Positions 1 to 12,305 of a stretch of DNA of 23,472 nt are shown here, in pieces (position 1 is the first letter of the stretch; each line of letters begins with the position of its first letter). Made by a program: the position numbers and the translations under genes. Origin of the DNA: Hepatocystis sp. ex Piliocolobus tephrosceles (taxonomy: Eukaryota; Apicomplexa; Aconoidasida; Haemosporida; Plasmodiidae). The stretch is taken from contig CABPSV020000200.1 of assembly GCA_902459845.2 (NCBI GenBank), positions 1-23,472 of the forward strand. Reading direction: 5' to 3'. The notes under the pieces are model-generated. The model worked only from the letters and a program-made list of their open reading frames with translations, was not told the DNA's origin and ran no database searches.

Positions 1-72
<72 letters not shown>
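1..72. repeat. (TA)n microsatellite
   Basis: Uninterrupted TA dinucleotide run at the left edge. Smaller (TA)n runs occur at 11925-11946, 20726-20749 and 21134-21158. They are typical of Plasmodium intergenic DNA. Confidence 0.97.
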
Positions 73-75
<3 letters not shown>

Positions 76-578
76 GTATAAACATATATACATATATACA
101 TACATACATATATTGATCCATTTTATTTGCTATTTTTCAAATTTAGTTGAACATGCCCACGGTTCGATCATTGTTCGTTCAGTACTTGTTCTTAACCTGC
201 TCTTAACCAACCTGTTTCATATATATACATTTTTTTTTTTTTTTTTTTTTTAAATCTGAAAAAGGCTAACTATGTTCGTTTGTTCTTTATATTGGCCTGT
301 TCATGCATGTTCCATATAAGTATATGTTCGACCATGCTCGATACTTTCAATAAAACATTTGTAGCATGTACATACATATATATATATATATATATATGAG
401 TATATCCACCATACATACATATGTACGTTCCACTTAAATTATATTATTATACTAAACATATGCAAAAATAAGAATTTTTATTTGTGTACATGTACCACGC
501 GTAGCAACTGTGTTCTGTTAGCATGATTGTCTTGCTCTTTTTATCAGGTATTCACTGTCACTATTAAAAATATATTAT

Positions 579-611
<33 letters not shown>

Positions 612-1262
612 CGGTATTGGATAAAAAAATACATTTTAATAATATTTTTTTATTTATTTTTTGATGGTATAATTTTCATTCCCAACATTTTTATTTACAC
701 TACGTGTTTTATTTTTTTATTACTTTGTTATACATTATGTTTTTTATAAATTTACTTTATGGATGTACTTTATGAATATATTTTATGGATGTATTTTATG
801 AATATATTTTATGAATATATTTTATGAATGTAATTTATAAATGTATTTTATGAACACATTTTATGAATATATTTTATGAATGTAATTTATTTATTCATTT
901 ATTATTATTAATATTTTTTTTTTTTTTCACATATAACAAATTCGATAATATAAAAATATATATATAAAAAGTATATATAAAAAGAGATTGCATGTATACA
1001 ATTAAATTATGAATGCATAATATATACATATCATATATGTTTATGTTCAAATATCATAGAAGTATTGGAAAAACGCAAATACGCATGTGAACATATATAC
1101 ATATATGCACATGTAGTAAAAAAAAAAAAAATCAACAAAAGATTATTATTATTATTATTATTAGTACCTACTATATTCCACTTTGATATATACATGAATC
1201 ACAAAAAAAAAAAAAAATTTTTTTTTCTTTTTTTTTCGTTTGGAGCATATATCATGTAAATA
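1..1262. other. Non-coding upstream region of the giant ORF
   Basis: No convincing gene is seen. The stretch begins with a (TA)36 run (1-72). It contains T tracts near 231-251 and 581-611. Between about 750 and 890 it holds degenerate copies of a 12-15 bp unit built on TTTTATGAATATA. A somewhat less AT-rich patch lies at 481-565. TGTTCG-type hexamers occur at about 172, 273 and 325. It probably contains the promoter and 5' leader of the gene that starts at 1263. A short upstream frame (1065-1259) stops 3 nt before that start. Confidence 0.7.
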
Positions 1263-4200
1263 ATGCTGCATTTAAATAGCACTTGTATTTCGGATATAAA
1301 CAATATAGAACACATATTAAAAAATAAAGATTTTAACGGAATAAAAGAAAATCGAAAAATAAAAATATTTTTTGAAGAAATTAGTTCTGCTTTTAAAAGT
1401 TTTAGTGACACGTTAAAAAAAATTCATTACGATGGTAATAAAATAATTTATAATTTACAAAAAAAAGGAAATGGAAATGATAAAAAAATAAGTGATAAGC
1501 CTGACATCGGGTATAATAACGATCACGGTAACAATCATGATGAAAATCACAACAATAAGCGTGACAGAAAGAAAAATGAACAAAACGATGAAAATGAGTA
1601 TTTTGCTAACTATTTTCTAAATGTTGTTTCACTTATTAAAAAACTACATGAGGAAAATCAGGCTATTAGTGAACAAATTGATATAAATATTGTTAATGAA
1701 TTAAAAAAAGAAGAAAAAGAAAGAATAATTGAAATTAATAGTACATATGTACAAGAAGATGTAAAATATGTACAAGATGTAAAATATGTACAAGATGTAA
1801 AATATGTACAAGGTGTAAAACATGTACAAGATGTAAAACATGTACAAGATGTAAAACATGTACAAGATGTAAAACATGTACAAGATGTAAAACATGTACA
1901 AGATGTAAAACATGTACAAGATGGACAACCTGCACAACCTGCACAACCTGCACAACCTGCACAACCTGCACAACCTGCACAACCTGCACAACATGTACAA
2001 CCTGTTATTGCTAAAACCAGTGCTACTATAGATAGTTGTATAAATAAAACTGTTCAGCAAAACATAAGAGAAAATATGAAAAGCGATTCCCATTTTAATA
2101 AAAACGACACGAGCAATAAACACAATAATAATAATGTAATTAGTACCGAAAATAGTGGGAATAATATACCACCCCAATTTATTGACGAACATAAAGAAAC
2201 AGAATTACTAATAGATGGAATACCATTAAAAAATATTGAAATAGATTTAAAAAGATGGTTAGAAAATGAAAAATTTGCCAATGAGTATTTAAATAATATT
2301 AATTATAAAAGGTATTTTGAAAATTTGTACAAATTAAATATAAAATTTGATAGGGAAATTATGTCAATTAAAGAATTGATAGAAAGATTTGGAAAAAATG
2401 CAAATAAACTACTTATAAAAAAATCAAAAGATAGAATTAAAGCTATTAAAAAAGAGAAACAAGAAATATATCAATTTTTATATGATAATATAAAAGAATT
2501 AAGAAGTAATAAAAAATATTTACTCAATGGAATTCGAGATTTAAAAACATATGTAGAAGATGTAAATAAAAAAATAGAAGTAATAAAAAAAAAAAAAACT
2601 AGTAATATTAGTAATAATGAACTAAATATAAATGAACAAATAAAAAATGACGAATACATGAGTAATGATGTAAAAAATATAAAAAAAAAAACTATTATTA
2701 TTGATAATAATCTTTACTTTGAAAAATTTGAAACTAGAGAAAAACAAAGAATTGAAAAAATATATGAATGTGTCAGAAATTTTATGAAACTTTTTACAAC
2801 ACAACATATAACTATAAATAATGTACTACATGATAAAATTAATAAAATTGTTATTTATGATTCGCTCATTCAATACCAATTGTGGTTAAGCAACATATTA
2901 AATAAACATATGGACGTCCAAAGTTTACAAAAAAAAATACAAAAATGTGTTATATTAACAGAAGAACAACAATTATCTTTAGTTCCACAGAAATACAAAC
3001 GTCATAAAAGTGTAAGCTGTGTTTCATTAAAAGCATTGGCACATAAAAAAATAAAAAAAGCACAATTAAAAAATCAAAATTTTCAGAACGGGGAATTGAT
3101 TTGTAGCGAGAATGATAAATTAAATAAAAAAAAAAATAAAAAATATAAACAAGCTAATCAATATAAGAAAAAGCAAGTTAACGATCGAGAAGAGTCTTCA
3201 CATATGAAAAGATCAAACTCGCCAAGGGATAGTCAATTCCCCGAAGTATTTTATATCCCTATTATAGCAAAAAATCCATTAATTGAATCAACAGAAAAAA
3301 AAAAAAAAAAAAAATATATTCCCTATGTGAATACTCGATATTGCAACGTTAATTGCTTTTTAAATAATGATCATATAAACAAAGAAAATAATATAATTAC
3401 ATTTTTAATAAATAGACAAAAAGCTTATGAAAAATATCTTTTACAATTTAATAATATAAATATATCATCATATTTGTATTACTCTGAGAATGTTGTCAAA
3501 CATGAAGTTATGGTAAAAAATGGTAGTAACGAAAATAAAACTAAAAATGATCGTTATAATAATAGTTTATGTAGCGGTTATTGTGGTGCTATTCGTAGTA
3601 ATATATCTAGGGACCATCTTACTGATAAACATAACAAGAACCATAACAAAACCAATCGAAGTTGTAGTAGTAGTAGTAGTAATAGCAGTAATAGCAGTAA
3701 TAGAAGTAATAGAAGTAATAGCAGTAATAACAGTAATAGAAGTAATAGAAGTAATAGAAGTAATAGCAGTAATAGCAGTAATAACAGTAATAGCAGTAAT
3801 AGTGATACTTTTAGTGAACAAGGTAGATACATTACCGATTGTGATATGAAAGAAAAAGAATACGAACCCAAATCAAATAAAAATAATTTTTTTTCTGGTT
3901 ATTACTATGAAGAAGGTCATAATTGTTATCCATATAAAATACCTAGAGGTATAAATAATTTTTCCTCTTTTCAAAATTTAAAAAATACAGTATCTACTAA
4001 TGCTATTGATTTTGGTGAAAAACATATGGACGAATATGAATATAAACTAATGGCATATGAATCTATGCTTATAGTTTATTACTTTTTATATACTCAATTA
4101 AATGATTATTATTTATTTGATACATTACAAATAAAAAAAACCAATAATTATATTTTTAAAAACTGGAATAACCAAGCATTTAAAATAAAAACAAAAGAAC

Positions 4201-7200
4201 TTACATGTAATGATGGAGATAACGATTACAAAAGAAATGTAGAACAAGAAAAAATGTTGGAAAAATGTATGGATGACAAAACGGGTAAAACAAAATATTC
4301 AAATGGTGTATTAAATAATGTTTTAATGGATATAATAAAAGATATAGATAAACAACAGCCAAATGATCAACAGGACGCTGTATATACTTCTTCCGTGGAA
4401 GCTCGTCCTGATTATGTATCTCAAAAAATGGGTGTAAAAATGGGTGTAAAAATGGGTACAACCGAAGATGTAAAAACAGATACAGTAGAAGGCATAGCAG
4501 ATGGCACAGCAAATGGCACAGCAAATGGCAAAGCAGATGGCAAAGCAGATGGTGCAAAAAGTGATACGTATAGTACAAACAATATGGGAAGTATAAAAAA
4601 AAACTACTTTGAATATATTGATTACATTTACAATGTGAAACTTCAAAACTTTTTATTAATAAAAAGAATAATCACCATATTTAAAGTAAAACTAAAAATA
4701 GATTCCAAAACAAATGACATAATTTCTATGCTTACCATACCAAATCATTATTTTAATTATGGTTATACATATTCTTTTCATGTGTTAGATATACGTTTTC
4801 GAATAATTCGTATATTAGATAGTTTGAATTATAACTGTATATTTGGTTTTGATCACGTCAATCAATCTTATAATTTTAACATTTGGGAAATAAACAAACA
4901 AAAAACAATTACATATAGTTTTGAAATGAATGTATATATAAAATGGCTTAAACGACAAATTCATTTGTTATATATATCGTTATGTTTAAAATTTAATCGA
5001 TTTATTAAATTTATACCATATTTTAATTTTTCTTTTTTTTCGCTAAAAAATGACAATATTATGAATCAATTCAAATACAAAGAAGAGTACTTCACTTTTA
5101 TAAACAGAATTTCAAATAAAAGTCAGTTTGTAACTTATATTAAAAAAGTTCGCAAAAAAGTAAGAGCAATGTATAAACAGATTGTAAGTAAGGGCATAAA
5201 GGACCATTTAACTTCTAAAGCCGGTGGTTTGAAAGATGGTGGTTTGAAAGATGGTGGTTGGAAAGTTGGCACTTCTAATGACAATAATAACCAAAAGGAT
5301 TATAATAAAAACGATTGCGACCAAAAAGAGAGAGGTGGTTTTTTTATAACGTATAATTCCTTAAATAATGAAGAAAAAATAATATTCCTATGCAATTTAT
5401 TATTACAGAATTTTATAAAATCTTATAGCATTATTAATAAAATGAAAAAAATAATAAAAGCAAATAAATGGAATATTGGACAATACAATGAAAAAAAATA
5501 CCTAGCAAACTTGGTAACACATTTTACTAAAATAGAGTACTACGATTATGAAATAAGAAATGTTTTTACTACTGTTGCTGATGCCACTACTACTGTTGCT
5601 GATGCCACTACTACTGTTGCTGATGCCACTACTACTGTTGCTGATGCCACTACTACTGCCACTACTACTGCCACTACTACTGCCACTACTACTGCCACTA
5701 CCACTGCCACTACCACTGCCACTACCACTGCCACTACCACTGCCACTACCACTGCCACTACCACCACCAGTCAACACAGTAGCAACGAACGCATAAACCA
5801 TGATACATTACTTACAAATATATTTTTAAACAAAGTTGAAAAAGAAATTTCAAATAAAGTTCGTAATGAACATAACCGTACTAGTAATATAAAAAAGAAC
5901 AGCCAAAACAAAGAACATAAAAACGACCATATAGAAGACAAAATTAACATTTATCATAAAAAAAAAATAAAAAAAATTCAGAATAAAATTTTCTACAAAT
6001 TAAATATGGAAACTGTTTTATGTTCTAGTTGGTTTATCGATCGAACGTTATTGCATTTTTTTTTATATTTTTATTTTGCATGTACAATAGATACCAATTC
6101 AAAGGAATTATTATATAAAGATACCCCATACATAATACAAGGAATATTTTTTACAATTCATTATTTACAATCTGGTAATGATCTTACATTAAAAACAAAA
6201 AAAAATAATTCCTATAATGATGGAATAGAATCAACTTTAATTCCCATTTCGACTTTTATACTCTATTTTATTATACATTTATTTTATACCTATTTTGATC
6301 AAACATTATTAATTTCATATGAAAATAGAAATAAAAATCAGGTTGAAATGTTTTTAAAAGATCCAAACTTGTTATATAATAACAAAAATGTAGACTTATT
6401 TAATAAAAGCCAACATAAAAAAACACAATTTGATACATATCAAGGAAATAAAAATTACGAATCAAATGAATCGAATGAATGTTATGCTCAATCAATGAAT
6501 ATAAAAAATGCCACTAAATTATATTATATTATAAAAAAATTCCATTCTATTTTATCATATAGAACAATTGATGATACTAATCTGTTACAAAAAGACAATA
6601 GTACAGATGCTACTAACACTGACTTTGGGAGAAGTGATTTATTATCATGTGATAGTGATTGGTCTGATGTAAAAATGAAAATGTTTAAAAGTAATATAAA
6701 ATTGAACGACCATAATATATCTTATATGTCCAATCGTACTAACTCCAGAGACAATATTTACAAAAATAGCGATAAGAATAATATGAAACGTACTATAAGT
6801 CAACCGGTTGGCAATAAAAATAACAGCTATCATTTAAAAAAAGAAAAAAAAAAATTATTAAAAAAAAAAAAAAAATTGTTGAAAGAAAAAAAAAAATTGT
6901 TGAAAGAAAAAATACATACACCTGAATATGTTCCAATAAGTGAAGAGCTTAATAACCATTCATATATGGAAAATTCTGATAGTACTTATAGTAATTATAT
7001 ATATAAAAAAAAAAAAGAACAAACAGAAAAACTAAAACAAAAACAGAATGATTTTATATATCAACAAAGATATCGTAATATTCTTTATTTTTATAACTAC
7101 AACCATTTAGAAAATTTAATAAATAATAATATACCTAATATTTATTCATTTTTTTTAAAAAAACTTTATTTCTCAAATGATTATGTTTGTAACGATATAT

Positions 7201-7960
7201 TTATGTTAAAAACGGATAAAAATAATAAACTTTCTTCACATTATATACCACAGCAGTATAAACTAAAATTAGAAACGCCACATGAAAAAACATATGCAAA
7301 TAAATGTGCAAATAAATGTGCAAATAAATGTGCAAATAAATGTGCAAATACATGTGCAAATACATGTGCAAATACATATGAAAATACATATGAAAATACA
7401 TATGCAAATACATATGAAAATACATATGAAAATACATATGAAAACTCGTATGAAAACTCTTATTGTATAAATAATAATAGTAAAAAAAAAAAACACAATC
7501 AGGAAATAGCAAGTTCAATTAATTTTGATATGATGATAAATGATTATAATACAAATAAGAGAGATGAGTCTATTATACATACTCCAAATCAGTTAAATGA
7601 AGTAAATGCGAAATGTAGTGGACTTATAATTAAATATAACCAAGCAAACAATTACAAACGTGAAAATTTAAATAGTACCCATTTTTCTTTAATTAACATG
7701 TCAAGAATTGAAAAAGTAATAACAGATATTATTCTTATGCGAATATTAAGTTGCGATTGTAGAAATCACTTGGTTTTGATTCTTTGTGATTATCGAAAAT
7801 ATATTGATATGTATTCATTACCATACGTATTGAATATTTTTATTATATTGAATACGTTTGTAACTGTTAATAATAATAGTAATAAAGTTAAAGTAGGTAG
7901 GAGGTCATACCAACACAAACAAAGTTTTGATTATAAAAGCCAAAGTAGCAAAATAAATTC

Positions 7961-8009
<49 letters not shown>

Positions 8010-11000
8010 CTATCTGACGTAAGAACTGGCATCAAAAGTAACAGTGACAGTGACAGTAACAGTGACAGTAACAGTGACAGTGACAGTGACAGTAACAGTA
8101 ACAGTAACAGTAACAGTAACAGTAACAGTAACAGTGACAATAGCAGTAACAGTGACAGTAATAGTAAAAGTCGTAATAAAGAAAATAAAATATTCGAAAA
8201 CTTTTGCAACATATTTATTGAAGATGATAATAACCCGAACAGTAGTAATCTAACACCACCACCACAAAGTCTTCCTAATTATAGATATGATCAACAAAGT
8301 AATGGTTATAATTATTATTCCAAAAAAAACAAAACAGAATCAATGTTAAAATATAATAATATTATAAAAAAAAGTAAATATACAAATTCACATAAATTAT
8401 CGAAATATTTCAAATTTTTTATTTTTAATACAGTAAAAAATATATTTCATAATATAGTCTCTAGTCTTAACACCCAATTGTTGAAAGATGTCAAAAAACA
8501 ACAACAACAAAACCAATACAATAATAATAATAATAATACTGCTACAACACCTTATAAAGAAAATGATCAAATTCAGAATGAAACAACATTTGTATTTACG
8601 AATTTAAAAAATGCACTGGAGGTAGTTAATAGTAATGAATATGTTGCAAAAGATACTGAAAATAAAGATGTTTTTAGTCATACGTTCTCAAATAAAAATA
8701 TAAAAGATAATAAAGAATATATGACAGGTGAAATAGATTATAAACATATAGTAAGTCAAAAAAGTAGTAATAATATAATACCTATTGAAGAAATTCATAT
8801 GAATACCAAAAGTGATATTACCAACTCATATATAAACGTCATCGACAAATATATAAACGAAATAATAGTTGAAATTTTATTTTATTCAAATATATGGAAA
8901 ATGTATTTATCCATAGAAGAACATCCATTAATGGTGTTACATGCTGCTCATAAAACATTATACCATGAAATAGTTAACTTTTTAAAACAAAATAAAAATT
9001 ATAATGACAGTTTATTTACCCAATGTTTATCTATTATTTTGTCTTTGTATAATTTTAATTTACTTAATAAAGAAATTATTTTGCAAGCTAATATATATAA
9101 AAAGGTAAACACCTTACGTAATAATAAAAATAAAAGAGGTGATGCTGCTTATGGTGGTACAGATGGTACTGCTGCTGCTGCTGGTTCTGACAATGCTCCT
9201 TCTGGTGCAACACCCTCTACTCCCAAACATAACAAGATGGAAACAAAAATTTTTAAATATTATACAACTAGAGGCTCGATTATAACTATGAATAGCACCA
9301 ACAATGTAGAAAACAATTACTACAACAAAAATGTGTTTCCGCTAAACGAAAACTTAAAAAATGGGAACGATGATGAAAAAAACCAACAAGAGCTAGAAAA
9401 AAACCAAAAAGAGCTAGAAAAAAACCAAAAAGAGCTAGAAAAAAACCAAAAAGAGCTAGAAAAAAACCAAAAAGAGCTAGAAAAAAACTCCGATTTATAT
9501 GATATGTTTATTAGTTTATCACTAAGTATATCTAATTCTAACGATCATTGTATGGTAAAAATAATGTTTAAATTAGAAAAGATAATAATAAAAATTATTG
9601 ACAATAAATTACAACATAATAAAAATCTTTTATCAAAATGTTTGGAAAATGAAAAACTTTTACCTGAACATACATCTCATGTAATGCATAATTCAACAGT
9701 TGTTGACATTATTTCAATAGTGTATAATATATTGGATGTACTTTTACAATATACATTCCCAGTTGAATGGGTTTTAACACCTTTTCTTGAATTCTTAAAT
9801 AACTTTATTATAGACTATTGTGACAATTATAAAAAAAAATTTACTTCTTTTATTATCTCTGTAATGAATAACTATGTTAATAACTATTTTAATAGTTTAT
9901 TTAATTTGAAAAAACAGAAAATATATTGGGATAAATATTCACATGTAACAAAAACCAAATATAAAAAAAAAGAAAAAGTAAAAAGTAAAGAAAATGGTAA
10001 AGAAAGTGGTAAGGATAAGTGCAATAGAAGAGTAAAATCTTTAGAAGATAGTACTACTTTAGCCGATGATAAAGTAAGTAGTAATGACGAAAATAATATA
10101 ATAAATGCCGGTTACGTAACTAGTAATGGTCATACGAAAAAGGAAAACAGCGAAAGTAACAAAGATGGTAATGTCAGTGATAACAGTAATGGCAACCGTA
10201 ATAACAACAGTAATGGCTACCGTAATAACAACAGTAATGGAAACAGTAACGACAACAGTAATGGAAACAGTAACGACAACAGTAATGACAACAGTAATGG
10301 AAAAACCAATATCATTACTCGTGTTGACATTTTTAAACAAACCGATTTAGACCATTTTGAAAATAACAATTTAATTTATTACGATGATACCGTAGATAGT
10401 GAATATAAAGATGCCAAAGAAATAACTAAACGAATTAAAAAAAAAAAAAAAAAAAAAAATGCTTTTTATAAACTTTTTGATTATAATGAATTAAATGTTA
10501 AAAAAATTAAAAACAAAATGGGTGAAATATTTGAAGATATAAATGAATTATCAAATAAAGTAACAAATTTTCAAAACAATACAACGAAAGTGAAAAATAA
10601 AAATCGAAATCATAAAAAATCATTTAGTGAAGGTGAAGGTGAAAACATTATAAAAAAAAAAGATAAACCAACAGTATTAGATACTCCAACCAAACATTCT
10701 AACAATTTAAACGAACTTGATCATAACATAAACAAAACAAACAAAAATAACACACATAATAGTAAAAAAAAAAAATCATATTTAAGTGAAGATATAATAT
10801 ATATAATTGATGAAATAAACCATTTGTTTGGTTCTTCAGATATGTCTAATTCTATAGTTATTATATGGAATTTATATTTTTTTATAAATCAATTACCTTT
10901 AATTAAACAAAAATTTGAAAAATATATTTTAAAATATATATCAACTCGTACAACATGTGTTGATAGGATTAGTAACTTTTTTAATAATACCATGAACTTT

Positions 11001-11669
11001 GATATAACTGTACAAACATTACAACAAAACTTTTATACAAAAAGTATATTTGATATTTTAGAAACATCAATTAATAACATGAAAAACACATTAAATAATG
11101 CAATTTATTATATTTTTAATGTCTTATCAATACGTATAATATGTTTCGAATTTCAAAAAGAAATGTTTACAAATTTATATAAAAAACCATTTGAATTAAA
11201 CACTGCTAGTAATATTGTTTCAATTTTCCCAAATACTATAGAAAAACTATTCAAACAATTACCAGATATTTATTATAAAAGTGTATACACCGTTTTTATG
11301 GGTTTATTTATAAAAATGTGGATTTTAGTTGTTATTCAAAAAGGATTTTCTAATTATTATTTCACAGATCAAAATATACAAACAATGAAAAATGATAATA
11401 TATTTATTAAAAAATATATACAGGTCAAACAAATACAAATAAATCATATATTTTTAAGTAAACAATACGACATTAGTGAATACATAGATACCTTTTTTGA
11501 CTCTTTATATGCTGACAGAGACTTATTTTGTGATTCATTTGATCATCAAAAAAATAAAAAAAATAAAGGGCTTGTTTCGTCCGCTTACAGTAAAGGAAAG
11601 GCCATAATACATGGTATTAATCAAAATATTCATAAAAAAAAAAAAAAAGATAACATAACAAAGTCATAA
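1263..11669 (+). CDS. Giant conserved-type Plasmodium protein, function unknown, F-BAR-like N-terminal helices
   Basis: One uninterrupted reading frame of 3468 codons. The ATG at 1263 is the first in frame after a stop at 1257-1259. The gene is not recognised by name. No signal peptide is visible. Charged, helix-rich blocks alternate with low-complexity insertions. The N-terminal helices (residues about 25-60, 115-160, 325-470) and the block YFEKFETREKQRIEKIYECV (about 485-504) resemble the order of helices in F-BAR/FCH domains, including the Glu/Arg-rich helix before the last arm. That assignment is inference. The middle and C-terminal parts (about 1590-1680, 2140-2210, 2535-2600, 2800-2890, 3180-3440) are conserved-looking, hydrophobic and probably helical. 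They carry no catalytic motif I can name. Insertions include DVKYVQ/QPA, Ser/Asn, VADATTT, CANK/YENT, poly-Asn, SDSN, ELEKNQK and NGNSND repeats, plus poly-Lys from A tracts of 20 and 23 nt. It is convergent with ADAT2. That the ORF is real is near certain; its function is unknown. Confidence 0.92.
1758..1991 (+). repeat. 18-bp (DVKYVQ/DVKHVQ) array passing into 9-bp (QPA) array
   Basis: Nine 18-bp units (1758-1919) encode DVKYVQ three times, then GVKHVQ once, then DVKHVQ five times. After a GATGGACAA spacer come seven 9-bp units CCTGCACAA (1929-1991, Pro-Ala-Gln). CATGTACAA then returns at 1992. The 9-bp unit differs from CATGTACAA, half of the 18-bp unit, at only two positions, so one array probably seeded the other. 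Residues are about 166-246 of the giant protein. Confidence 0.95.
3660..3801 (+). repeat. Ser/Asn/Arg trinucleotide-derived repeat
   Basis: AGTAAT/AGCAGTAAT/AGAAGTAAT units encode SSNSSNRSN-type sequence at residues about 800-846 of the giant protein. The same tract gives long poly-Leu and poly-Ile/Thr frames when read on other strands or phases; those are artefacts. Confidence 0.93.
4428..4553 (+). repeat. MGVK and (A/T)xGxADG short repeats
   Basis: Three ATGGGTGTAAAA-like 12-bp units (4428-4458) are followed by 12-bp units encoding GTANG/GKADG (4489-4553). Both are coding and in frame within the giant ORF. Confidence 0.85.
5566..5768 (+). repeat. VADATTT (21 bp) array passing into ATTT (12 bp) array
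   Basis: Four 21-bp units encode TTVADAT. They are followed by about nine 12-bp units GCCACTACTACT or GCCACTACCACT, at residues about 1436-1502. Threonine codons change from ACT to mixed ACT/ACC along the array, so local GC is far above the surroundings. Confidence 0.93.
7286..7460 (+). repeat. 12-bp array encoding CANK, CANT, YENT, YENS
   Basis: About fifteen 12-bp units, starting as TGTGCAAATAAA and drifting through TGTGCAAATACA to TATGAAAATACA and TATGAAAACTC. They encode a graded series of tetrapeptides at residues about 2008-2066. The N-terminal half is cysteine-rich. Confidence 0.93.
7966..8168 (+). repeat. Poly-Asn followed by SDSN repeat
   Basis: (AAT)14 encodes 14 Asn (about 7968-8009). 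A short spacer leads to AGTGAC/AGTAAC hexamers encoding alternating Ser-Asp and Ser-Asn (about 8038-8168, residues 2259-2302), an acidic, presumably disordered segment. Confidence 0.94.
9380..9490 (+). repeat. 21-bp array encoding KELEKNQ
   Basis: Five near-identical 21-bp units encode the heptad-length peptide ELEKNQK. A seven-residue period with Leu at one position could form a short helical or coiled-coil segment. It lies between an Ala/Gly-rich stretch (9136-9225) and a conserved-looking helical block. Confidence 0.93.
10165..10305 (+). repeat. NGNSND/NGNRNN repeat
   Basis: Degenerate 12-15 bp units (AACAGTAATGGAAACAGTAA type) encode Asn/Ser/Gly/Asp-rich sequence in the giant ORF. The same repeat read in other phases creates spurious Thr/Val frames. 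Confidence 0.9.
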
Positions 11670-11685
11670 TATACTTACATTTATG

Positions 11686-11732
<47 letters not shown>

Positions 11733-11921
11733 TGTGTATATGTGTTAACAGTAAAGCCACTTCTCTCTTTCTGTGGGATTATCACAACATTGTTTTTGTA
11801 AAAAAATTAAGATCAATTGGTTTCTTAATTTGTTTTTATAACTTTGTTTCGAATTTATTTACTATAACTTCAGCTTTTTTTTTTTTTTTTTTAACTTCTG
11901 CTTCTTCTTTTTTTTTTATGC

Positions 11922-11953
<32 letters not shown>

Positions 11954-12305
11954 AAACTAAACACGCATATACTATCTTAAAAAACATACATACGTACTTG
12001 TTATGATTCATTTTTATGAACGTTCAATTTTTTTTTTTTTTTTTTTTTTTAATGTTTCATATTTAATCGTGTCAGACATATATATATGCATGAGCGTACA
12101 TATTATTTAGTCAAATTTTTTGTTTATTTTTGTGTGTTTAAACATTTTCTTTTTCTGTTACTGCTCTAAAAATAGCACAACCTAGTAGTGTATTAAATAT
12201 AAAAAAAAATTTTAGTTAAGATCATACCAAGTTATATGTAAATTATATGTAGTAACGTTTTTTTTTTTTTGTTCGTATCATATAGCATATAAGTTAGTAT
12301 TGTTT
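11670..12305. other. Convergent intergenic region
   Basis: This separates the 3' ends of the giant ORF (+) and ADAT2 (-). It contains A45 (11686-11730), a T tract (11877-11892), (TA)n (11925-11946) and a T tract (12029-12050). No coding exon with usable splice sites was found. Both 3' UTRs and polyadenylation signals presumably lie here. Confidence 0.7.

Noticed and set aside
1701..2192. Minus-strand frames (LVHVLH, LCRLCR) over the DVKYVQ/QPA arrays
   Set aside because: Antisense reading of a coding tandem repeat.
3520..3871. Plus and minus frames of poly-Val/Ile, poly-Thr and poly-Leu over the Ser/Asn repeat
   Set aside because: Shadow frames of a trinucleotide-derived repeat inside the giant ORF; composition is explained entirely by the repeat.
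5502..5801. Gly-Ser, Val-Ala and Leu-Pro frames opposite the VADATTT repeat
   Set aside because: Antisense or shifted readings of a coding repeat in an otherwise well-supported gene.
7931..8253. Poly-Leu/Ser and Thr-Val frames over the SDSN repeat
   Set aside because: Repeat shadows; they end where the repeat ends.
11732..11980. 82-codon plus-strand frame downstream of the giant ORF
   Set aside because: Made largely of T tracts and (TA)n read as Phe and Tyr-Ile; no splice partner and no recognisable domain.
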